From Oceanihabitans sp. IOP_32 (GTDB taxonomy: Bacteria > Bacteroidota > Bacteroidia > Flavobacteriales > Flavobacteriaceae): 64,000 nt of DNA. Position numbers and translations under genes: made by a program. The notes beneath the pieces are model-generated. The model was not told the origin of the DNA and ran no database searches. It saw nothing but the letters and a program-made list of their open reading frames with translations. The stretch is taken from positions 1,035,001 through 1,099,000 of the forward strand of contig NZ_CP040813.1 in NCBI RefSeq assembly GCF_009498295.1. Reading direction: 5' to 3'. Positions 1 through 7,275 of this stretch are shown piece after piece; positions within the stretch are counted from its first letter, which is position 1; each line of letters starts with the position of its first letter.

Positions 1-963
1 GCCACCGTAAGTGTTATAACCGTTGCGGCTTTTTCCGTCCCATTGTATGATTTTATCATTGGAAAAACGAAAGGTTGCTTCCATGGTATCGTACATCTCC
101 CAGCCATCATTTACAAAATGTCTTTTAGCAGCTTCAACTTCAACGTGCATAGGTAAATCTACACCCAAGGCCCAACGTGCTACATCGAGTTCATGTGTTG
201 CGTTGTTGCCAGCTTCGGCAGTGCCGTATTCCCAACCGTACCAATGCCAATTATAATCCCAAGTCTCTTCGGTATATTCACGTCGTGGTGCTGGGCCTTG
301 CCAGAGCTCCCAATCTAATCCCTGTGGAACAGCAGCCTTTTTTTGAACCGGCACCTCCCCTCGTAGATTGTTGTAAAAGGCAACGGCTTTATATGGCGTC
401 CCTATAACCCCATTATGGATTTCTTTTATTATTTCGATAGTATGAACCGAAGAACGTTGTTGGTTCCCCATTTGAACTACTTTATTATACTTTTTTGCAG
501 CTTGAACTAATAATTCGTTTTCAAACAAGTTATGACTACTCGGTTTTTCTACAAATACATTTTGTCCAGCTTGTAAAGCTAAAATAGATCCAGGTGCATG
601 CCAGTGATCTGGTGTTGCGTTAATTAAAGCATCTACCTTCGAATCTGCAATCACTTTTAGGATATCATTCTCTAATTTAGGTTTATAATCTATGTGTTCG
701 GAAAAATTTTTCATCGCTTTTGTGCGCTGACTTTCCATAACATCACACAAATACAATAAGTTCACATTAGCCTCTTTTTTTGCAATAGGCTCATAAAAAG
801 CACCCAATCGTCGTCCAAGACCCGCGATGGCCACATTAATTCTGTCGTTGGCACCAATAATCCTGCGATAACTGCTGGCTGGCATAGCCATTGCAGAACT
901 ACCCATCGCAACAGCCGCAGTTCCCAAAATTGTTTTTGTTATAAAATTTCTCCTTGAAGTCAT
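1..963 (-). CDS. Gfo/Idh/MocA family oxidoreductase, Tat-exported (3' part cut by window edge)
   Basis: Reading leftward from the ATG at 961-963, an open frame of 321 codons runs off the window edge, so the C-terminus is missing. The N-terminus has a twin-arginine signal (TSRRNFITKT followed by a small-residue hydrophobic stretch), which points to export of a folded, cofactor-loaded enzyme. The Rossmann motif VAIAGLGRRLG follows, then ATPDHWHAP and the family hallmark EKP (FVEKPSSH), which contributes to NAD(P) binding and catalysis. Family members oxidise or reduce sugar hydroxyls with tightly held NAD(P). The gene starts 12 bp after the DUF1080 gene and ends the leftward PUL set. In Bacteroidota this pairing is associated with periplasmic 3-keto-sugar chemistry. 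The exact substrate is inferred only from the neighbouring uronate genes. Confidence 0.9.
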   Translation of the reverse strand, partial: MTSRRNFITKTILGTAAVAMGSSAMAMPASSYRRIIGANDRINVAIAGLGRRLGAFYEPIAKKEANVNLLYLCDVMESQRTKAMKNFSEHIDYKPKLENDILKVIADSKVDALINATPDHWHAPGSILALQAGQNVFVEKPSSHNLFENELLVQAAKKYNKVVQMGNQQRSSVHTIEIIKEIHNGVIGTPYKAVAFYNNLRGEVPVQKKAAVPQGLDWELWQGPAPRREYTEETWDYNWHWYGWEYGTAEAGNNATHELDVARWALGVDLPMHVEVEAAKRHFVNDGWEMYDTMEATFRFSNDKIIQWDGKSRNGYNTYGG

Positions 964-975
964 ATTAAAGTGAAT

Positions 976-2358
976 TTAAAGTGATTTAATTTTTACGTTT
1001 CTGAAGGACACTCGATCACCGTGGTCTTGCAGCAAGATTTGCCCAGTTTCAGCTTCTCCAAAATTAGGCCATTGAGTATATTTACTATTAGAAACCAGTT
1101 TTTTGAATTCTGGACTTTTACGTTCGTATTCCAAAACCTTTTTACCATTTAACCAATGCTCTATTTGATTGTTTTTTGAAACGATATAAGCCGTATTCCA
1201 TTGTCCTATAGGATTTACTGGTTTGTTCGGGTCTGCTTGAATTAAATCGTATAAAGAGGCCATTGTTCTGCTGCCTTCATGACTTCCTAACTTGGCATCA
1301 GGGTGTTTGGCATCATCCAAAATCTGGTACTCTAAGCCTATAGAAGACCCAGGACCTTTGTTAATTTCGGTATCTACATAATACTTAATGCCGCTGTTAG
1401 CGCCCTCGGTAATTTTAAAATCTAGCATCAATTCGAAATCGCCATAATTCTTGGTGGTTACAATATCGCCTCCTGCGGCAGATTCGCCTCCCCCTGTAGA
1501 CAAGACGGTTAGCTCTCCATTTTCAATCACCCATCCTTCTTCAGGAAAGGTTTCCAATCTGGCACCACGCCAACCATTAGTCGTCTCTCCATCCCAAAGC
1601 ATTTCCCATCCTTGATTTACCTCGTTACTCGTGAGTTTGTTAATTTTATCTACTACAGGTAGCTCACTTTTTTGAGCATAAGCTTCTAGATTCTCCGTAA
1701 GAATACGAACATTTTTCCATGCTATTTCAGTTCCAGGCTTCATGTCACCATAAAGACCGTGAACCTGCAGTCCTATAAATCCGCTCGCCGTTTGATCGTC
1801 CATTAAATGCGCCGCTGGCACCCCGTTAATCCATGTTCTTATAGTGTCGCCAATAGCTTCTATTCTGTAATGGTTCCATTCGTTTTGTTTAAACGCTTTT
1901 TTTGCCGCGGTGTTATCATCAGCCACTGGGTGTAACCATCCTCTTCTTGCTTCGTCGTACACTCCTGCGCTCCAACCACGTTCCGATGGATCAATTTCAA
2001 TTTGATACCCGTGAACCCTACCACTCATATAATGTGGTAAGCTGTTACTCCTAATCTGGATTCCCGAATTCATATTCGGATCTACCTTATACTCCAATTC
2101 CAATATAAAATCGTCGTACATTTCATTTGAAGTTAAAAAGGTATTGGGTTGTTCATTAGCGGTAGTACCTACAATGGCTCCTTCTCGCACTTCATATTCT
2201 GCATTCCCGCCTTTTATAGTCCATCCGTTAAGTGTTTCTCCATCGAATAAATCTACCCACGGCGTGGTGTCTTTTTTCGCGTTCTCACAACCTAAAAGCG
2301 CAAAGGCTAAAAGAAATGGCAAAACTTTAATTGAGCGACATTTAATTATTGATTTCAT
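976..2358 (-). CDS. Tandem DUF1080 (3-keto-disaccharide hydrolase-like) lipoprotein
   Basis: This 460-aa protein begins with a lipoprotein signal (hydrophobic LPFLLAFALLGC, lipobox Cys near residue 24), so it should be anchored in the periplasm or outer membrane. It holds two copies of the DUF1080 / 3-keto-disaccharide hydrolase fold, which is a concanavalin-like beta-sandwich. The first copy starts near residue 34 (LFDGETLNGW) and the second near residue 250 (LWDGETTNGW). Each contains the SGI(Q/K) strand and an EYQI or YQIEID-type segment typical of the family. Family members are linked to cleavage of glycosides oxidised at C3, and the adjacent Gfo/Idh/MocA oxidoreductase would supply such substrates. 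Most homologues have a single domain, so the duplication is notable. Substrate is unknown. The fold call is confident and the reaction is inferred. Confidence 0.88.
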   Translation of the reverse strand: MKSIIKCRSIKVLPFLLAFALLGCENAKKDTTPWVDLFDGETLNGWTIKGGNAEYEVREGAIVGTTANEQPNTFLTSNEMYDDFILELEYKVDPNMNSGIQIRSNSLPHYMSGRVHGYQIEIDPSERGWSAGVYDEARRGWLHPVADDNTAAKKAFKQNEWNHYRIEAIGDTIRTWINGVPAAHLMDDQTASGFIGLQVHGLYGDMKPGTEIAWKNVRILTENLEAYAQKSELPVVDKINKLTSNEVNQGWEMLWDGETTNGWRGARLETFPEEGWVIENGELTVLSTGGGESAAGGDIVTTKNYGDFELMLDFKITEGANSGIKYYVDTEINKGPGSSIGLEYQILDDAKHPDAKLGSHEGSRTMASLYDLIQADPNKPVNPIGQWNTAYIVSKNNQIEHWLNGKKVLEYERKSPEFKKLVSNSKYTQWPNFGEAETGQILLQDHGDRVSFRNVKIKSL

Positions 2359-2444
2359 TTATATATTTTTTTGTTTAACATTAATTTAAAAATCACAACA
2401 AGTGCGACACTCTAGATGCTTAAATTTATAAGTCTTATTATTTT

Positions 2445-4391
2445 TTATGGGTTTTCTCTATAAAAATCGCTTAAAACAAAAAATGCTTTTTTCGGATTTC
2501 CATTATCATCAATTAGTCCTTTTAAATTCCAATAATCTTGAATACCTTGTCTTAAACGAAGTGTAGATCTAAAATCTTTTAAAACCCAAGGAGACATTCC
2601 AACAGCACCTTTCTGATTTTTGTACATCTCAATTTGCTTTTTATAAACCAAAGCCTGATATTCTTCACTAAAGATTTCGATATCCTCTTCTTTAGCAGAT
2701 TTACCTCTTTTTGCTCCCGCCCCTAATTCACTAAATACGAAAGGTTTATTGTCTGGAATATGAAGACGTATTTTATGCATGTTTTCTAAAATTACTTGTC
2801 TTGCTTTTACAGGTTCGATATTGATTTGAGGCGCTAAAAACGCAGCATAATACCATCCAAAATACTGGTTTATGGCTGGCAAATCGACAATAGAAGCTAA
2901 AGGATCGTCTATTTGTATATCCCAAGTATCAAATTCTTTTCCTGCGATGGTTGGGAAAAAATAATCCTTTGCCATAGCCCCAATTTCGTCACCTCCAAAA
3001 ACGAGAGCCGCAGTAGTTAAGCGGGTATTATCTAAATTTTTTACATAGGTGTTTAAGTTTCTAAAAAACGCGTTACGCGCATCGCTCTTTGGGGTTTCAT
3101 TACCAAGACTCCAGAACACGATACTCGCTCTATTTTGATCTCTGCTTATCATTTCGTTCATCCTAGTTTCTGCCATAGCTAAAACCTCTGGTTTTTCAAA
3201 TTCAAGATCCCAGTATACGGGAATCTCAGCCCACACTAAAAGTCCCATCTTATCAGCTGCCTTTAGCATATACTCATTATGTGTATAATGTGCTAAACGT
3301 ACAAAATTGGTGTTTAAGCGTTTTGCAGCCGATAATAATTCAATAGCATGCTCATAACTATACGCACGACCATCTGTACCTATGGCTTCTTCATGAATAG
3401 ATATGCCTTTTAACATGATAGGCTTGTCGTTTAAAAGCACTTGCCCATCTTCCATTTTTATGGTTCTAAACCCTATTTGATCCTTTACATTTTCGTTGTT
3501 AAATGCCAGTTCGACATCATACAATTTAGGATTAGATATCGACCAGAACTCAGGCTTAGCCTTAATTTCAATTTCGGCTCTACCATTTTTAACTGTGAAA
3601 GTTTTATTTATTTTGAGCTCAGGGATTTTGATTTCTACTTTTCCTTCGGAAACTCCATTTACCATTACCCAACCTACAATTTGTTTATTGTTTTGTGGGT
3701 TCAACTGTATCTTATAGTTCTCTATATAGGCATTAGGAAGCTCTACTAGATTTACATCTCTTGTAATACCTCCGTAATTCATCCAATCTGTTCGAGTAGT
3801 AGGAATATCTTGATCGGTTAGGGTATTATCAACTTTTACCACCACAAGATTGTCTCCGTCTTTAACAAAGTTTGTTATTTCACAATTAAAGGAAGTATAA
3901 CCTCCTATATGGCTACCCGCATGCTCGCCATTAATATAAACTTGCGCATTATAATTAACGGCTCCAAAATGGATGAAATAGCGCTTATCGGCTTTCTTTT
4001 GAAGATTAAAATCCCGTTTATACCAAACTCTTCCATTGTAAAAAAACAATCGATCGTCTTGTGTGTTCCAATCGCCTGGAACCCTTAAGGTCGCACCATC
4101 TTCCAAAGAGATTTCCATTAATTCGCCTGGTACTGCCTTATGATTTCGTTCTGCAAAACGGAAGAAATCATTAAAAATATTTTGTTTGTTGGGATCAATC
4201 AACACATTCCAAGTACCATTTAAAGATTGTGTCGTTCTACCTTCAATATTACCTATTAATGGTTCTGTAGGCAGATTTGTGTTTTTCTTTTTTTGAAATA
4301 AATCTTGCGCTGCAATAGTTGCAGAAGTAAATAACATAAGGCATAAAAAAAGTCCGTATGTTTTACCGTTGAGATTTTTGTTGTTCTTCAT
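2445..4391 (-). CDS. Glycoside hydrolase family 2, beta-glucuronidase-like
   Basis: This 648-aa GH2 enzyme has a signal peptide (cleavage near TIAAQD, residue 29), an N-terminal sugar-binding jelly roll (about 50-215), an immunoglobulin-like domain (about 216-310) and a TIM barrel. The acid/base is Glu432 in WSLGNETP and the nucleophile is Glu555 in FVFSELGAG. The C-terminal part (SEEYQ at 575-579, PWVLKDFR, then NLKGLI) follows the E. coli beta-glucuronidase layout by eye. It includes an NxK motif (Asn622, Lys624), the pair that recognises the carboxylate of glucuronate in beta-glucuronidases. NxKG also occurs in other GH2 enzymes, so a beta-galactosidase remains possible. Placement with UxaC and UxuA favours release of glucuronate in the periplasm. 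Confidence 0.9.
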   Translation of the reverse strand: MKNNKNLNGKTYGLFLCLMLFTSATIAAQDLFQKKKNTNLPTEPLIGNIEGRTTQSLNGTWNVLIDPNKQNIFNDFFRFAERNHKAVPGELMEISLEDGATLRVPGDWNTQDDRLFFYNGRVWYKRDFNLQKKADKRYFIHFGAVNYNAQVYINGEHAGSHIGGYTSFNCEITNFVKDGDNLVVVKVDNTLTDQDIPTTRTDWMNYGGITRDVNLVELPNAYIENYKIQLNPQNNKQIVGWVMVNGVSEGKVEIKIPELKINKTFTVKNGRAEIEIKAKPEFWSISNPKLYDVELAFNNENVKDQIGFRTIKMEDGQVLLNDKPIMLKGISIHEEAIGTDGRAYSYEHAIELLSAAKRLNTNFVRLAHYTHNEYMLKAADKMGLLVWAEIPVYWDLEFEKPEVLAMAETRMNEMISRDQNRASIVFWSLGNETPKSDARNAFFRNLNTYVKNLDNTRLTTAALVFGGDEIGAMAKDYFFPTIAGKEFDTWDIQIDDPLASIVDLPAINQYFGWYYAAFLAPQINIEPVKARQVILENMHKIRLHIPDNKPFVFSELGAGAKRGKSAKEEDIEIFSEEYQALVYKKQIEMYKNQKGAVGMSPWVLKDFRSTLRLRQGIQDYWNLKGLIDDNGNPKKAFFVLSDFYRENP

Positions 4392-4600
4392 TTTATTTTT
4401 TTTTAATTTATTTTAAAACATGGAGGAAGAAGCCTGTGATTTACTAAAAAAAGCAACATATCTTCTTAGGGTCTTAGGTTACCCATACTTGGTTGAGAAT
4501 TATTAAAAATGCTTATTTCTTTTAAATACCAATCTACTCGCTCTAACTTCGATTTTATTATTTTCTATTGTATATCATTCCTTTTTCTTACCTAACTATT

Positions 4601-5488
4601 CTATTTGGTATTGTTTAAATACCCCTGCACGTCTAACCAATCTTGAAAACGATGAATCCAACCATCGACAGGTAAATTCTTTTTTTGCATCCCAAAGCCA
4701 TGACCGCCCTTAGAGTAAATATGTAATTCAGCAGATTTTCCCGAAGCTATCCAATCGTTAAATAATTTTGTACTACTAGTTGCTGGAACTAACAAATCGT
4801 CTGCTGCTGTCAATATGAATGCTGGTGGTGCATCCGATGGAACTGTATTTTGTTTAAGTGGATCGGTAAAAGCATAAATAGGCACCACAAAATCAGGACG
4901 GTTCCCGACTCCTTCCGGACTAAAAACGGTTCCTGTTGCTACAGTACCCCCAGCTGAAAACCCCATGATACCAATTCTGTCTTTTTTGATATTATATTTA
5001 TCGGCGTTATCGCGCAGATATTTAATTGATTTTGATGCATCGTGTATTGCAAAGGACACGATAGGTGCGATTATAGAATCAAATCTTTTTCTATTTGCTG
5101 TAGAAAACCTTATCGCTTTGCCTGAAGCATCAAATTGCGATTTTACCAAGCGGTATTTAAAAACAAAAGCAGTTATGCCAATAGAGTTTAACCACTTCGC
5201 TACGGCTGTTCCCTCTTTGTTAATGGCTAGATGATGGAAACCTCCTCCTGGACAAATGATTACCGAAGTGCCATTATTTAAAGTTTTTTCTGGAGTATAA
5301 ACTGTTAATGTTGGCTCGACAACATTATAGACCGTGTGCCATTGATGGGTTGTATCGGTTAATATTTTCTTTTCTTGCCAATTCCAATGCTCTGAACCTG
5401 GCGCTTTATCAGGGTAAAGAGAAATAACATTTTGTGCTTCTGAAATAAAAGCAATTAAAAGAAAAATAATTAAAATTCTGTTTTTCAT
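4601..5488 (-). CDS. Alpha/beta-hydrolase esterase, exported, carbohydrate-esterase-like
   Basis: The ATG at 5488 is preferred over an ATG seven codons upstream (5509), because it directly opens a signal peptide (MKNRILIIFLLIAFISEA); this gives 295 residues. Numbering from the upstream ATG, the oxyanion motif PGGGF lies near 87-91, the nucleophile Ser185 in GFSAG, a probable catalytic Asp at 237 or 238 (AADDLLVP), and His270 in GGHGFGM. This is the layout of the Aes / acetyl-xylan-esterase-like group. In this PUL it probably removes acetyl or similar ester groups from the polysaccharide before or alongside the GH2 enzyme. It is not a CE15 glucuronoyl esterase, since the CE15 serine motif is absent. 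It lies between susD (99 bp away) and the GH2 gene (209 bp away). Confidence 0.85.
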   Translation of the reverse strand: MKNRILIIFLLIAFISEAQNVISLYPDKAPGSEHWNWQEKKILTDTTHQWHTVYNVVEPTLTVYTPEKTLNNGTSVIICPGGGFHHLAINKEGTAVAKWLNSIGITAFVFKYRLVKSQFDASGKAIRFSTANRKRFDSIIAPIVSFAIHDASKSIKYLRDNADKYNIKKDRIGIMGFSAGGTVATGTVFSPEGVGNRPDFVVPIYAFTDPLKQNTVPSDAPPAFILTAADDLLVPATSSTKLFNDWIASGKSAELHIYSKGGHGFGMQKKNLPVDGWIHRFQDWLDVQGYLNNTK

Positions 5489-5586
5489 AATTAGTCTTAT
5501 TTTAAACACTACAATGATTAATTAATTATTACCTATTTAAATGCGTTATTACTTTATAATAACGCATTTAAAATATTTTTAAACGA

Positions 5587-7245
5587 CTAATTATAGCCTG
5601 GATTTTGCTCTAAAACAGCATCCTTATTCAGATCAATTTCCGATTGAGGGATTGGTAACAGTAAATGGGTATTACTAATGCCTGTAATTTTCTGACCTCT
5701 AACCCCTACTCTATTAACCAATTGCCCTGTGCGCATCAAGGTCATTCTTCGATTTTCTTCTGCTAAAAGCTCTCTAGCTCGTTCGTCCAGAATAAAATCT
5801 AAGGTGATATCTCCGGCTGCAACAGGCGTTGCATTGGCACGATTTCTAAGCACATTAATGGTAGCGGCAGCTTCTGCCAGTTTTCCTTGTTTGAACTGTG
5901 CTTCAGCTTTTAAGAGGTAAGTCTCGCCTAAACGCATAATAATGATGTCTTTAATCATCGCAAATCCAAAAGGATCGTTAGCATCAAATTGATTCCACTT
6001 CGTGGTTACAGGCACAATAAACCGCTGGGTATTTACGTTAGGATCTGTGATATCCACTTTTTGTCCGAATAATGCAAAATCTGGATCGTTGTAATAATAA
6101 TCTCTTCTCAGGTTGTATTTTGAGTTTCGCATGTCGTCAACTGCATAAAGATCATCTAATACCCAATCTGTAAGCGCAATTCTGCTAATACCTCTTCCTC
6201 CCAAAGAATCTGCAAGTACCATTCCCGCTTGTTGGTGGTAACGTGAGCCCCAAACTCTTCGATGTTGAGGCGACCCAATTAAATAACTATCTAAACCTAC
6301 AGAAAACTCACCAGAACCTCCAATAACTGAAGCAGGGTTTTCAATCTCTAGTACCCAAATTGCCTCGGTATTACCTTGAGATCTTCTTTGATTGCCATAG
6401 ATAAACATATCTGAAAATGGATCTCCGGGCTGACTTGCCTTAACGCCGTATCGTTGAGTTACCAAACTAAAATCACCACTATCTATAATCGCATTACAAG
6501 TGGCTTCTGCAAGATCATTTTTACCCATTCTCAAATAAGCTTCAGCAAGGACTTGTTCTGCCATGGCTACATGTGCTCTTGAATACATTTTACCTTTTGA
6601 GTTCCCATCTACATTATTAACTGTAGGGAGATTGTTTCTAGCAAAGGTTAAATCATCTTCTATAAGTGTATTCAATTCGTCTAACGAAGCCTTTTCAAAA
6701 TCGGTCTTAGGACCATCAACTGTGGCCGTTATCATTGGCACCCTTCCAAATAGTGTTACCAACGTATTATAAGCTAGTCCTCTGTAAAATTTTGCTTCTC
6801 CCTCTATCTTAGCTTTTGCTGCTGGCTCTAAAACGGTCTCAGGATTACCTATCGCTGCTATAATTGAATTCGCATTGTTGATAATTTTATAACCCCATAC
6901 CCATGTAAATAATACGGCTGGATCTGTAGGCGTAAGATTCTCATAATTAGTGTAAGGAACAGTCCATGGATCAAAATCTGCTGGCGCCTTATTATAGGCC
7001 ACATCAGTCCCTATTTGCCAAACACCTAACCACCCTTGTCCTCCTGCAGAAGCGTAATCGTATGCAAAAGTTTGCCAGATGGAATATTGATTTTGAATAC
7101 CAATCAGAGCCGCATCTAATCCCAATTCATCATTTAGTTCGGTAGGATCGTAACTTGATAATAATTCTTCATCTAAAAAATCATCCTGGCATGAACTGAA
7201 AAGCATGAAAACTAAAAGACCAATGATATATATATTATTTTTCAT
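5587..7245 (-). CDS. SusD/RagB-family glycan-binding outer-membrane lipoprotein
   Basis: This 552-aa protein has a lipoprotein signal ending in FSSC (Cys about residue 19), followed by the SusD-typical start DDFLDEELLSSYDPTEL. TPR-like helices follow (AKFYRGLAYNTL, AEAYLRMGKNDLAEA), then the conserved C-terminal block with MRLGETYLLKAEA, RNRA and LAEENRRMTLMRTGQL. SusD proteins sit on the cell surface over a SusC barrel and deliver bound oligosaccharides. The gene lies 30 bp downstream of the susC gene and is surely co-transcribed with it. The glycan cannot be read from the sequence, but the downstream uronate enzymes suggest a uronic-acid-containing polymer. Confidence 0.96.
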   Translation of the reverse strand: MKNNIYIIGLLVFMLFSSCQDDFLDEELLSSYDPTELNDELGLDAALIGIQNQYSIWQTFAYDYASAGGQGWLGVWQIGTDVAYNKAPADFDPWTVPYTNYENLTPTDPAVLFTWVWGYKIINNANSIIAAIGNPETVLEPAAKAKIEGEAKFYRGLAYNTLVTLFGRVPMITATVDGPKTDFEKASLDELNTLIEDDLTFARNNLPTVNNVDGNSKGKMYSRAHVAMAEQVLAEAYLRMGKNDLAEATCNAIIDSGDFSLVTQRYGVKASQPGDPFSDMFIYGNQRRSQGNTEAIWVLEIENPASVIGGSGEFSVGLDSYLIGSPQHRRVWGSRYHQQAGMVLADSLGGRGISRIALTDWVLDDLYAVDDMRNSKYNLRRDYYYNDPDFALFGQKVDITDPNVNTQRFIVPVTTKWNQFDANDPFGFAMIKDIIIMRLGETYLLKAEAQFKQGKLAEAAATINVLRNRANATPVAAGDITLDFILDERARELLAEENRRMTLMRTGQLVNRVGVRGQKITGISNTHLLLPIPQSEIDLNKDAVLEQNPGYN

Positions 7246-7275
7246 TTTAACGTTTTTTAAGATTATTAGTTAATT

